Assembly (NCBI GenBank): GCA_947471745.1
Contig: CANJKZ010000080.1
Span: 3,574,001-3,638,000, forward strand
Direction: 5' to 3'
Source of the DNA: Closterium sp. Naga37s-1
Lineage: Eukaryota > Streptophyta > Zygnematophyceae > Desmidiales > Closteriaceae
Length of the DNA: 64,000 bases
The position numbers and the translations under genes were made by a program. This document shows, in pieces, positions 22,240-34,351 of the stretch. The first letter of the stretch is position 1. Every line of letters starts with the position of its first letter. The notes below the pieces were generated by a model, which worked only from the letters and a program-made list of their open reading frames with translations, was not told the origin of the DNA and ran no database searches.

Positions 22240-25200
22240 TCACTCCGTCAGCAGGAACTTGTTCAGGAGCATGACCCGCTTGTTCACATAGGACTTGCAC
22301 ACGTGCACCACCCTCTGGATGCACTCCACTTCCACCACCGCATATCTTGTTCTCACACGGCCGGGAGACAGCTGCAAGCATGTCGTCATCGGGCACGTGC
22401 CCTCCGCCTCGTAGTACTTCACGTACACGTGCCGCCCCATTGCTCCGTCCGCCCCCTCCGCGCGGAAGATGCAGAGGCACCTTGCGTACCACTCCTCTTC
22501 GTCAGACCGGAACACTGCGATGTCAGAAAACCACCGCTCAGAAGGGCTGGCCTTCACAAATGTGCCCTTGGGCACAAGCTCTCCCCCCCGCGTTCGGGGG
22601 ATCGCCACGGCTGTATGCAGCGTACGCCGGGCAACAGAGACGGAGAACAGTGGATGCGGTGTGATGTCTTCACAAGGCTCTGTCCCTTCCATCATTTAGG
22701 CTATCCACCCCACGATGCATCAACCATCACCCAGCCATCTCATGTCCACCGTCATACCCCACCTCAATGGTAGTGGTGGGGATGCCTGCCGCCACCATGC
22801 ACCCGGCGAGTGCGTCCATGTCCGACCCATGAGCTTCGCGATACGCCCACATCACCGCATCCAGGTCTTCGTCCACGTGCGCCCTCCGTGACGTCTTCGT
22901 CAGGACTGGCTTCAGTCTTCGCACGGCCTGTGTGCACACAACAACATGCACGCCTCATGTGAGAACCCGGGGTCCGATGACACCCTCGCTTCTACAGCAC
23001 CTTGTCAGCCTGGTACACACCCCTCCCCCTCACCTCGCGCAGCGCCGTTACATACTGCCTGTTTCCGCCCGCTTCCGCCGCCACCTCCCGTGCAATCTCT
23101 CGCTGCACCTCCTCCTCGACAATACGGCGCGGGATGTCATGCCAGTTGCTGCCACGGACTGGCACCTTCACGGTGCCCTTGTGCGTGTGCTCCCAAAGGT
23201 TGGTGGATGTCTCGTGCGGCATACCACGCAGTGGTATGCCGTCAATCAGGTGCACGATCTGGTGCACCTTAGGGATGTTCCAGTCCGACGTCTGGTCCGG
23301 GAACGCGGCCTTGATGGCATCCACCACCCTGCATGTGCGCGTGGGAGGCATTCTCAGGCGGGACATCACATTTATGTGCACATCACTAATATGAATAACG
23401 GGGAGGGTACGTACTGCACAGCCATTTCTCGGACGTCGTCCAACGACTTCTCGGTATGCTTTGTCATGCCCACCAGCGCCTTGTAGAAGCTGGCGTACGC
23501 CACAAACGCCGCCACCTCCCGTTCCCGTTTCGCCTTGGCCGGCGGCTTGCTCTTCTCCATGTTGTCTGCGATAAGCAGAGGCATCACCTGCATCATCCCC
23601 CTGTGCTCGAAGGCGGCGTAGTTCGCCCCTGTGCTGAACCATGTGGTCCCCCCCGGGATGCGCACCACACTTGCGCGCGTGTCCTTCTTTTGTTCCTTGC
23701 GGCGCCTGCCATGGTTGGGAAAGAGGGTCAGCAAAGCCACCGCCACAACAACGGAGGCTGCGCCATTACCATCTACACACACCTCTCGAACTCACGCCTC
23801 TCCGACTTGCTCTTCCCAACCATGAAGCACTTGCCCATGCGTGGCAGCATACCCCCGTCCAGGACGTGGAGAAGGTCCGCCGCGCATGCGAGGAACACGT
23901 TTCCCCACGTGGTCTCGGCAAAGTTCCACCTCTCCAAATAGCACTGCCACACGCAACAACGGCACGCATATGAACGGACCCTGCGTCACCCCGCCAGGTG
24001 CACAATTCCAGAGTGTGATCCGAGCAAACCGGCACTGCACCTCCTCACCTGCACAGGGTGTGTGGACCATCGCTTTTTGATTTTCTCCGCCGCCTTGCTG
24101 TCATCAGCTGACTGAATTGCCTCCACCACCCGTCTCTGCAGCTCCACCGTCCGCACCACCGACTTATGTAACAGGTCTGCCAGATGTGTCTCTTTTATGT
24201 AGCACGAAGAACACGGCCGATGTGAGCCTTGCTGCATAGTCGCAGTAGACCGCGACGACTCTGGGAAGTCCCCCAGCTGCCCGAAGAGGCAGGGAAAGGC
24301 CTTCACCACCTTGCCTGTCGCGTCCGTCACATAAAACCACCGCAACTCGGCTCTGCACATGTTGGCCCGGTATGTTGTAGGCATCTAAGTCATAGCATGG
24401 CGCGTAAGCTCCACTCCCACACCCACTCACCCTCTGTGTGCCCGGAGTAGGGGCTCGAAGATCACCTCCATGCACTGCTGGAAAATGTGTGTCTTCTCGG
24501 TCGACGACGCCCACTCTGGCGGGAACGGCAGCACCCCAGCCATTAGGTGCCCCGGCTCCTGCCAGCGGAGTGCTTCCGGTATGTTGAACAAACTGATTAG
24601 GACCGGCCATGCCGCCAGTCTGCCATTCCTCGAGGCGTGCGTGCTGTCGCTGTACACAATCACACCCAGCACAATGCAGTCCTCCTCTCCAATCACCGCC
24701 TGCGCACATGGTGCACCCAACCGTCAGTGATGTAGTGCTTCATCGTTTCAGCGCATTCCACACAACTGAGCAGGAGTTCATACCTGCGCTTCTTCCAGCC
24801 ACCTCCCCGTGTCGGGAGTGCTGTAATGCCGCATCGTGTCGGTGTCTTCCTTGTCTGCCCGAGGCTTGGTCACAAATCCCGCAATGTGCTGGAATGCGCG
24901 TAGCAATTTCTTCACCAGCTGCCACACGCATGCGGACGATGAGTTAATGGTATGCCCATTTCCCCCTGCCTCATGTCAAACATGAAGTGGCCCTTTTTCC
25001 ATGCATGTACGCATGCACTCACCAGCTCAGTATCTCGGTAGTGCAGCAGCAGCGTACACATCCTACCTCTCGGGCCGTAGCACTTGATGTCCTTCGTCTT
25101 CCATGGGACATGATCACTTGGCGCCCTGTCGCGCCCAAAGCGTCTCACGTCCACGAAATTCAGCCACCGCCTCACGTCCCTCAAAGAGAAATTAGGGTTC

Positions 25201-25490
25201 TGAAATATGTTAAGAAGTCGGTTCACCTCCCTTCTAGACATATCTGCCTCGCGGAAGAAGATGTACAGTTCGACCAGAGTGTTGAAGCCATCGTCGATCA
25301 CTGACATCACACTCTCTTCCTCGTCGCTATCCTCCTCTAGGCCTTCGGGAGGGTCGGGTTGATCGGTAACTGCAACAGGGTCCACTGCGGCCCTCTCAGC
25401 CGAGTCGTCTTCATAGCTGCGTCGAGAACGCACGGGTGAACGGGGCCTTGCTCCGCGCCTGGCGCGCAGCGCGTCCCGATACGCCTCCAC
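22240..25490 (-). CDS. Plavaka-family transposase (multi-exon)
   Basis: At least eight exons in order down the minus strand have clear GT-AG borders (for example exon 1 to about 25023 and exon 2 about 24918-24784). Landmarks are: YSTPDTGRWLEEAQ; VIVYSDSTHASRNGRLAAWP followed by LISLFNIPEALR (first catalytic Asp region); DLLHVLDGG; PKVHQIVHLIDGIPLRG followed by HETSTNLWEHTHK and GSNWHD (catalytic Glu region); and a C-terminal domain ending at 22240. This series is typical of Plavaka transposases, a CACTA-related (CMC) group with an RNase-H-like DDE fold best known from fungi. A zinc-finger-like CEACGLEH..SH lies upstream near 25600 in another segment, so the true start may be further right. 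The protein would cut at the CATCGCGG ends. No obvious disabling change was seen in the recognised exons. Confidence 0.82.
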
Positions 25491-26124
25491 CAGCCGCTGG
25501 GCACGAGAGTGCTATATCTTCCTCCTCCACTTGACATTCTTAGACACATGCGACTGGAGCGTGTTGTCGTCGACGTGCTCCAAGCCGCATGCCTCGCATG
25601 CGTTACCCAGCATCGCAAGAGGTGGCGCGGACCCTAATTGCAAGTTACCGATAAACTGTGCATCTCGTACACTCACGCAAATATACAAGCAACCCCCTCT
25701 GTGTTGGTACGACCTTCCGAGACGGTCACGGCGACCTTGTTAACGGTTGGGAACGGCCAATGTGTACCCGTATTTAGTAACATTGCATGATACACGTAAA
25801 GCAGTAGATAGCCTCGGTTTGTGACGGTTGAATATCATTGGTATGTCCAGTGCAAAAGGAACAGCACAACCGCTCAAACATGAACGTAACCGAACGAAAC
25901 CCAAACAATTCACTGAACATTGGCGCCATCCTGGCCACTTATCTTACCCCTCTCATCCATGTGCGTATGTTTGGTGGCGCACTGGGTCCGAATGACGATA
26001 CTACATGTGTCCACACCGCCAACGTATGTGGACAAGAGTGCTGCAGTATGTGATTACGTGGCGGATAATGTCCGCGTGTACAATGACGCTCTCGGTCATC
26101 CGAGCCTCCTCTTAGTGTAAGCTA
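25491..26124. promoter_or_regulatory. Divergent promoter region inside the transposon
   Basis: The transposase runs left and the plus-strand genes run right from here. A possible zinc-finger-coding 5' exon of the transposase lies near 25510-25620 on the minus strand. No core promoter motif can be assigned with confidence. Confidence 0.4.
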
Positions 26125-27456
26125 GTGGAGCTTATATTTTCGGCACTAGTGCTCGTGGTGCACTCTAGCTCTCAACCATGTGCTGAATTGGCCATGCTAC
26201 TCGCGGGGATAAAGGCTAATCCAGACGACGTCTACTGCTTCGTGGAGGAGCCTCTCTTGCCCACCAGGCTCCCCTTCCTTCAATCTGAAAATGGACACGA
26301 TGATCCGCTGCCCGGCTGGCGCATCAATATCTGTTTCCTGTTCAATGCAACGGGAACAATCATGTGTCCGCCTCTTCTGATATTCCGCGCGGACGACGCG
26401 ATTGCTCAGGGCCTTGAAACACCCCCCGGTTTCACGGTGTTCGTGCGACACAGCGTGGACGGGTTCGTCACGCCCGAGGTGGGAGATCTCATGCTCATAT
26501 GGCGTCTGGTCAGTCTGCGGAATGCCTTGACCTTATCCTCGTGCAATCCCAGTTACTAACATGCCTGCTCCATCCTCGCATGTAATGCTTGTCAGATATT
26601 CAGCGAGTACCTGGAAGCGTTGAACGGGAGGTCTTACTCTACCGACGACCATGTCATCGTCCTCGTGACGCAGGACGCTCACTCGTCAACGGATCCATCT
26701 GTCATGGAAACGACGGAGCACGGTTTCCGAGTTCAGAACCTGAGCAACCTCCGAATCATTCACATGCAGGGTCCTAATGCGCCGATGTGCATCCATCCCG
26801 GCGTGTGCGGTCTCATTGAGCTGTGGAAGACACTGTACCGTGCCTCGTACCTTCGCCATTCGATGATGACACCAGAGTGGCGCGACGGGACATTGTCCCG
26901 ATACGCCCCTCCCCTGTCACTCATGGTTTACTGGATGGCTTCAACGTGGAGGGTCATAACTCCGGTTTCGGTCCATCTCAGCTGGTGGCGCGCGGGTTGT
27001 GTGCCGGCACCATGGCGCTCTGCAGTGCGAGAGTTCAAAAACCCCGTTCTCTGTGTCCTGTCCGAACCTCTTGTTCAGGAGCTGGGACAGCTGCAGTACA
27101 TCATAGACGAGTTCGCACGGCCCGGCCACACTCTCATGCATGCTACGGATTATGCACACTGCGAGCTAACCCTTCTCCCGCCACGCGTGCAGCGCACCAT
27201 CAATGACACTCCCGCCGCCGAGGACGGGCGCGAGATAACCCTGCAGACGCAGTCAGGACCGCTGCTGAATGACAGTCGTTATCGCAGGCGGGTGGCGCGC
27301 GTCGTCACCGAATACCTTGTCCGTCGGGCCCTAGCGCTCGGCATTAATGTGCGTGACGCGCCAGAGCGGTTTGGCGCGTCGAACGCTCTGGTCGTCAGTC
27401 GTCTGCGCCGGACGCCTACCAAGCGGCGCCGTCCGTCAACTGTAACCGTAATTTGA
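26125..27456 (+). CDS. DDE_1 (pogo-like) transposase relative, apparently without the catalytic acids
   Basis: Two exons (to 26508; from 26596) join in frame. The protein follows the DDE_1 order seen in pogo/Tigger transposases: a segment like 'YNxDETGLFxRxLP' reads YCFVEEPLLPTRLPF; FNATGTIMCPPLLIF is the usual strand after it; VIVLVTQDAHSS replaces 'LLLLDNxxSH'; LSNLRIIHMQGPNAPMCIHPGVCGLIELWKTLYR replaces 'NIxxxFLPPNxTxxxQPxDxGVI..FKxxYR'. The first Asp appears as Val and the third acidic site as Gly; only the middle Asp is clear. That suggests an accessory or DNA-binding role in the element and not strand transfer. The N-terminal DNA-binding part was not found; it may lie in upstream exons near 25860-26060. 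The C-terminus is basic (RLRRTPTKRRRPS). The family call rests on pattern only. Confidence 0.6.
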
Positions 27457-28137
27457 TGTACTGCGACCCTGGAATGATTGTTAAGCGGCGGGGTAATGGT
27501 GTGGGGGTCTAGATTTTGGTATGTAGGGGTGTGGCGTGCTATGGTCTGTCATATGCCGCGTCCAACTATCAAAATGGACGTGATGTCTTTATGTTGTTGC
27601 GCGACTGTGTTAAACGAGTTCGTGTGGATAGGGTTTGAATGCCACCTTGGGTAGGCGAACCGAACCACAGCCTCGCGGTGGTAGTCCATGCTTATTGTGC
27701 GTGGTGCAAGAAGTTGAAAGTTTTATTTGCAATAACACACATTTTGAGCGTTTGATGATCCTCAAACCATAGAGAGTATGGACCATCGCACACCCGCACT
27801 TGGAACCTCGCGGCCACATGCAAAATAATCCCGTCGTCCCCGCCGAGGGCATGATGCATGATACGAAATGATGACACGTGTGCCCATCATGCCTATCCAA
27901 CGTTCCGCGCCAATTTCGCCACAGCTGGATCTGGCGCGCTTTCGTAATCTCGGGCTTCATTGTCAATGCTGTATGTTTCCGAACAACAACAGACTCTGCA
28001 GAGCTCCAATGTCAACTGCCTGATATAGTCGTCCGATGAGCTGCCATTACAGCAGACTAGGTTGTGTACTCTTGACTCCCTGTCTATCTCTCCCGTCTAC
28101 CAAACCAGTACGCGTCTGAGTCTTCTAAGTGCACACG
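27457..28137. other. Spacer between transposon genes
   Basis: No convincing exon is seen. It probably contains the 3' end of the DDE_1-like unit and the promoter of the protease unit. Confidence 0.4.
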
Positions 28138-30478
28138 ATGAACATACAGCGTATGCTGGTGCAGCGAGACAACGTGTCGTGCGGGGCCAGTGCCCTGACC
28201 TCGCTGTCAACGGAGCAGGATTGCCGTAAGCGCAAGGTGAAGCAGGAGTTGCCCCGCCCTCGTACCGCAAGGTGAAGCAGCTCTGTGAGGGGCGCAGGTT
28301 AGGTGCCGCCGCCGCCCAATGACGACGTCGTTGCCCGTCTTGCCCGCCCCAACTATCGGCGTGATTTCCAGGCGTTGGCCCTGTACGGTCCCCATGGAGT
28401 GGGGTGTCAGCTACCAGCACAGGACGTTCTGACTCTCGCACACGGGCAGTGTTTGGCCGACACCGTTGTGGACTTCCATAACATGTAAGCGTCTTGTTCA
28501 GGATAGCTTTATACATGCTGGATGTTCGTCTTCCGTAACTCTACTGACGAGCCATGGCGTGCATATGTGCTGTGTTCCAGACTATTGAACATAAGACATC
28601 CGAAGCTAGAGGGAGGCAAAACATGGTTCGCTCTGGACACGAAGGCGTTTACGTTCGCGAACTCCCTGGACAAGGCTTGGCCCCTTGGCCATGCACCGTG
28701 TATCTTCGCACAGGACTACCTCGCCATACCGGTGTACTACGAGTAAGACGTGTACCTCGTGATGCTCATGCTGTTGATAGTAGCCGGGTACCCGAGAAGT
28801 TGGTGCCAGATGCGCGCATGCTAAAATATACCGTGGTTACATGTGTCAGGGGCCACTACTCGCTGGTCATAGCTACGAAACTCCGCACCATGGTCAGCGG
28901 GAAGCTATCCGAGACTGCAGAGGGCAGCGTGGAGCTGGTGCATTACGATAGTGCACAGCTGCACACCAAGAGGCCAGAGGTGATGGAGGGCGTGAAGAAG
29001 TGAGTGGTGCATCTTATACTTACTCCATGCCCAATCTTGATAAATTTCACGGACGCCATGTATAACGATAAGGGTTACCTGATTCCCTTGCAGGATGTTG
29101 CTCATGCTGCACAAGGCTCAGCTGCCCACGGCCGACCGGAAGCAGGCAGAGGACCACCTGAAGTATGCCGAAGTCACCATCATGCATGTAAGTGCACTCC
29201 ATGTGGGAGTCATGACGCGGACGCAGTCTGGATTGTCCGTCACCTGACGTGTGCGTTCTCATGTTGTGTGTCTGCTGGCAGCCGGAAGACATCCCACAAC
29301 AGTCGAACGCGGTAGACTGTGGGATTTATGTGGGCATGTATCTTCACACACTGGTGTCATCCGGCTTCTCAACCCTCAAAGAGTGGATGTCGTTCTATGG
29401 CGTGAAATCACACGCCTACCGGCGCCAGCTCCTCGAGGAGGTTTCACTCCACGCCACAGGTGACCTTATTGTCAAGCTACTTGGGGAGGGTGTGGATGTT
29501 CCCGTGCAGCCTCTCCCACAGTTGGGTGAACATGGTGCCCTCGTCTTTCCCAAGGAGGACGAAGTCCGCACCGACCTGGCGAGGCAGTCAGGCATGATCA
29601 CCCGGATGGAGGTGGGGGGTTACGTTGTGTGTGCGGCTGTCATGTGCCTGGCACGTTCGCTTGGCATCTCAGAGGATCAGCTGCTGAGTGGAGCGGCCCA
29701 CGAGCTGCAGGCACACGGGACGCCTCTGCTGGCGCTGTCCACGTCCAAGAACCACGTGGATCACGCTGCATCTATGCGGACGCTCGGCATGACCATCCAC
29801 CCGACGCCCTGCCCGATTCCGGTGCCATCGTTCCCTCCTGCGCATTTCGATGGGGCGTCCACCATTCAGATGGACCCGACACCAACAGATGCCAACCCCA
29901 TGAGGGCGGAGCAGGATCACCCAACCGCTCCTGTGACTCCGGCAGCACCGCCGACGGTCTCGCGCGTTGCCAAGTATACCACGCGTCAGGGGAGTAGGAC
30001 TGCATCACGGGCCGTGTGTCAGACCAGCATGTTTGCCGCGTACGGCAGTCGGCCTGCATCCAGTCGCTGGACAGGGGTGAGTTGGTGCACACGGGGCCGA
30101 AAGTGGGGGGTTAAGATGGTGTGCGGACCAGGCACTGGTCAGCAGATCAGGCTGGGTGCGTATAATGTGGAGCTCGATGCGGCGTATGCGTATGCCGCGA
30201 CGGCATTTGTGATCAGGCGTAAAGACCACATCCCGCACACGAAGGAGCTGTCGGACGCGGAGAAGGCATCCCTGGACGGGTGTGTTCGCGACGACGTGCG
30301 TCATCTGGTCAAGGCACGGATGTGGTGGAGGTGGCGTCAGTGGAGGACAGCAATGGCAGAGCTGGGCATTGCTCCTGGTACTCCCTTCCCTCTCGAAAAC
30401 CATGGCGCTCGCTCGACCGGCAACAGCAGTGGTGACGACGACGTGGAAGACAGGATGGTGGAAACTGGAAGTGGCTGA
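28138..30478 (+). CDS. Ulp1-type SUMO-protease-like enzyme fused to an AP2 DNA-binding domain
   Basis: This is a multi-exon gene. VLTLAHGQCLADTVVDF (near 28420-28480) fits the N-terminal Ulp1 core. GHYSLVI (near 28850) supplies the catalytic His, HYDSAQ (near 28945) the Asp, and PQQSNAVDCGIYVGMYL the Gln and Cys (Cys codon 29318-29320). Exon 29094-29187 joins to the exon from 29282 in phase to give IMHPEDIPQQSNAVDCG. The same uninterrupted last exon (409-codon frame 29249-30478) then codes, after a Pro/Thr-rich linker, for an AP2 domain near 30055-30215: SRWTGV, RKWGVKM, GQQIRLGAYNVELDAAYAYAA. Ulp1-like proteases are common passengers of plant transposons; an AP2 fusion could bring the protease to DNA. 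Exact 5' exons are uncertain (28138 is the first plausible ATG). Confidence 0.8.
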
Positions 30479-31023
30479 TTGCTATGCTCCCCTCTCGAGG
30501 ACCCATGGGCTTTGCCGTCAGGGAAACTGGAAGTGGCTGATTGCTACACGGATGGCAGTCACTAGGTCGTTGGACTTGTATAGGAAGCTTTGTACTATGG
30601 GTGTACACCATGTGATGCTAGATGGAGTTCTATCTCTTGATGTAATAGCGTGCGTACTGCATTGATGTCGCCCTGTGGATGTCGTGTAGTAGTGCATAAT
30701 GAATATCCACATACGTTTGGTAACATACGCACCTGTGCGGAGGACATTTAATAGTTTTGCCAATGTGTAGCATTTGTTGTGACGATGCTACCCTGTGGAA
30801 CATCATCTGACTCGACTCTATAACGAGATGTGTGGATAACCATGCGTCAAAGTTGAGCCATGTGGGCAAAACCCGCCACCTGACGAACCCAGTCCGGCCG
30901 ACAATCGGTTGCCACGTGTAATGGGGGGGTACAGCACAGATGTGCCCAAGGGTTGGACGCTGAATGCGTAAGTAGTGAACACTATGTCGGGCAGACTCAT
31001 TCTTGCCTACAACTTTGTTCACG
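30479..31023. other. Spacer between transposon genes
   Basis: No gene is seen. It starts just after the AP2 fusion. A direct repeat of GGAAACTGGAAGTGGCTGAT occurs at about 30457 and 30520, the first copy overlapping the end of the fusion gene. Confidence 0.45.
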
Positions 31024-32443
31024 ATGGACAGTTTCACAGTGTCGTCATGTGAGGGCAGGAGTCAGCGCGTGTCACAACCACCTGCGTACCTGCAGAACTC
31101 TTACCTTCTGCCTGGGAATGTTAGGCGTCAGGTGACGAAGAAGCCTCGTCTGGATATTCCGAAGCATGCCCACGAGCAGCAAGCCAGGGGTCCTCCCTCG
31201 CCGCCACGTGAGTGACCTTGTTTTGCCCTGCTAATGTGTTTGGTGCTTTGTCCATTCTACCCTGGCCGCTGTGACATTCCTACATAGTACGCTCGTTTGG
31301 GCTTTGCGCTCGTCACTTATCTGCGTTTTTTATTTCATTGTGTGAAACGCAGCCGTGACACCATCTCATGGGACTCGCGGGGACTCGCGTATGTCGCATG
31401 GGAGCACTTCTGAGGGTAGTTCCTCCTCTGCCCAGTCCAGCAGGCAGATTGACGAGACTGCTGCTTCCAGCGGGAAGGCGGGCCGCAGGCGCAAACGTCA
31501 GGTTCAAGACGTCATCGAAGGCTCTGCACGAGTGGATGGGGAACATGATGCACCTCCTGCGCCATCATTGGACGACGATCCAAACGAGGATCTCCCCAGG
31601 CGTAACCCAGTGAACACTCAAGACGAGGATGGTGCGGAAGCGGACAACAATGCCGAGGCCGACGCAGAAGAGGACGACGCCGGCGCGGAACGTGCTCCGG
31701 ATGACGCACCGGTCACGCGCGAGGATCTGAATAGCATGAGGAAGCTCCATGAAGCCACGGCACGTGCAATTGCAAGGCTGGAGACAGCGTTCCTTGCGAA
31801 ACCCAAGGATGACGTCAACAATAAGAAGAGGAGGAGGCGAAAGCGCGGCTCCGGCAAGGGAAAGCGCCAGAAGGCGCGGCGGTCACGCTCCACGTCCGAG
31901 ACGGCGTCCGATGAGGAGGGGGGCTTCGACGACGAGAACGAGGGCCACCTTCGACACTCAACATCTGCCATTATGCAGGAGGCGCTCGACCTCCTCCCGA
32001 CCGACAAAGGCTGGAAGGTAAGCCTAGAGTGTTGTCGTGTCGCATTCTGGTTTGGGATATGAGGCTGTACACATGGTGGATCATGTCTGGTGATTGATGA
32101 CGTAATGCGTGGTCTGTCATTGCAGGAAATATGTGAGCAGGCTCGCACCGAGCTGTTCATTCGGCGCTCCAACTCGCAGCTGACGTTCTACCCCAGCAGC
32201 GCAGCCAAGACATGGGCCATTTGCGCAGTCGTGGATAACCTGACTGAGAGCTATGCAAGCGTTGCTCTCGCGGCGTGCAAGGCACGTCGGATCGACCTGA
32301 ACAGGTCGTTCAGCGACTGGAAGACTGGTGCGGCAGGGAGAGTCCGCGACATCTCGCTGCCTAGGATTGGACTGTTCCGCCACGACCGAGACATGAAGAG
32401 TCCCTGGGCGACATGGGCCAGGCGCACCCTGTCCCGAATCTGA
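31024..32443 (+). CDS. Nuclear-type acidic/basic protein of the transposon, function unknown
   Basis: Three exons join in phase: 31024-31207, 31353-32017 and 32126-32443. The N-terminal part is Ser/Pro-rich. A strongly acidic stretch (near 31570-31690) precedes a short helical segment (LNSMRKLHEATARAIARLETAFL) that could be a coiled coil. A dense basic block (NKKRRRRKRGSGKGKRQKAR, near 31818-31877) then looks like a nuclear localisation or DNA-binding signal. The last exon has no recognised motif. Its place in the element recalls the second, DNA-binding protein of CACTA elements (TnpA in En/Spm), but no sequence similarity supports that. Confidence 0.55.
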
Positions 32444-32574
32444 GATAGGGTCGACCTTGGAGACGTGCCGGCGGGTAAGAACGTGCTGCCGCAACAAGGG
32501 CGGACGGGAGTGCAGTGCACAAGCCTGAGATCGCCGTTATTAAATGTGCACATTGTGTGTGCGTATTGTGGCAG

Positions 32575-33083
32575 GTAAGCTGGCACTGTCTCGTTGGAGT
32601 TGCGACCGTGACGGGATGCCGTTCGCGTCTGGGGCGTTTACAGCATGCGCGCGGGCGGCGTTCAAGCCAAGGATGGTGAACGGGACTGTGACACTGAAGC
32701 TATACCACGTGGCATGGCTGGAGCACGTGGTACGCCGGCACCGTGCAGCTTTACAGGGTTTAAAATATCAGGGAGAGAGTCCTCATGCGCGCCTGTATGT
32801 GGATTGCCGTGCGCAGGTGACAGATGCAGTCAAGCACTGGGAGGCTCGCCAGGGTCGCTTCTACAACTCCGCAAGCACCAACGCGCAGATCGTGGACGGC
32901 CTCCACGTCCTCGTACAGGCAGCGGTTAGGGGGGCCATCGCGGATTTCCGACCCGCCTATGACGAGGCGTCCCAGAGCTGGGCGTGGGGCCGCCATGGTC
33001 TGCGCATCTCGGCGGACGGCATCGCGGCTGCCGACGCAGTGACCGCGGAGGCAAGCGTCAGCTGCGGGTCTCGGCAGGCATAA
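32575..33083 (+). CDS. Open exon of unknown function at the right end of the transposon genes
   Basis: An open frame follows an acceptor-like TTGTGGCAG and ends at 33083. It reads as a normal globular segment (LKLYHVAWLEHVV, then VDCRAQVTDAVKHWEARQG, then GLHVLVQAAVRGAIADF). It may be an alternative last exon of the preceding gene or a separate unit. No family is recognised. Confidence 0.4.
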
Positions 33084-34139
33084 TCGGAGTAACAACGGGA
33101 GGCGATGTCTGGCATCGTGAGCTGGTGCATAGAATTGTGGTACCACCATATGTCTAATGCGTATGAAGGTGGCGTTGTATGGGAAAGGCGGTGGGCCGTG
33201 TGAGGATGCTCTGATCGAGGGATGTGGTACGGCATCAGCCGCGTGTTCAAGCGATTAATGGCAATTGCGTTCAACACTGAAGGAACAAGAAAATATGTAC
33301 AATTAATCACGTGAAGTCGTGAGCAGGGGGGAAATATAACCCGTCAACCATTCAGTGGAACGTAAAATGAGGCAGACAATTACGGCTATTGGCGTAGGGT
33401 CACTAACGCAGAATGCGGTTCGGATGTGTGCCGTTCGATGCGGCTAGGATGGGACCGCGATTCGGTTTGAGACGGTCCAACCAACCTTATCGTGGGGCTG
33501 CGCGTGGAGAGCCCTATGCCCACTGGAGCCGTAGATGCAAGTGCATCGGCAGCCCGGTGTGCCGTTGGATAATGGTCCGGTGGACGGTCGAGGGCAGGAC
33601 AAGTGGGCCAGCATCAGTGGCTCCACACTACGTGTACAACGGCCACGTGGGTGTATACAAACGGACGGGAATAATTACACGTTGACACTGGTGAGATCAG
33701 GCTCGCGATGCCGAATGCGAGGCATCGTCGATGCGTGTGTACGTGGACGGTCGGATACACATCGTGTTTACATGTGCAGTAATCATGAGCATGGTAACAG
33801 CCGTACACGTTGCCATAATTCAACGGCATCCGCCGTGTACACGTAGTCTGGTGGCGACGAGATGTATTGAGAGTCGACCAATGGGTAACAGGTCTTATTC
33901 ACATATGGCGCGTGTGTATTGGTTACAGAGAGTGAAAACGAAGGGTGTGGATGCGATTCCGGGTTGATCGTGGTCGTCCACGTGAATGCAGTTGGTTGGA
34001 TAGGACTGTGGCTCGAGGCGCCTTGCAGTGTACAGTGTTGTAACTTACGGTATGTCATGATGACGTCATGGTCGCCACGTGTATGGTTGCTATAAGATTG
34101 AGACTAAATGTGGCATTTGTTATTCGCCCGACTGAGGCC
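33084..34139. other. Non-coding right part of the transposon
   Basis: About 1 kb without supported exons, rich in short CACGTG- and ACGT-containing palindromic words (CCACGTGG, TACACGTA). Confidence 0.45.
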
Positions 34140-34350
34140 ACCCCAGTGTGACTTGTGCGTGACTTCCGCGTGACTATGCCGTGACGGTGGTCGTGACGCG
34201 GCAGAAGGTTTTCCGTGACATTTCCGTGACATCCCCGTCACGTTGGAAGTGACATTGGGCTTGTCACTTCCAACCATCACATTTTTACACCCAAAAGTCG
34301 TATACGAAAATGTGACGAAAATGTCACATTTCTGTCACTTCTTGCCCTTG
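34140..34350. repeat. Subterminal GTGAC repeat array
   Basis: About fourteen GTGAC or GTCAC motifs fall in about 200 bp beside the right end, often as CCGTGACATTTCCGTGACAT-like tandem pairs and as the inverted pair AATGTGAC/GTCACATT. A smaller set occurs at the left end (ATGTGACACAAATGTCAC near 21828). Clustered subterminal motifs are the usual transposase-binding sites of CACTA-type elements. Confidence 0.75.
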
Positions 34351-34351
34351 G

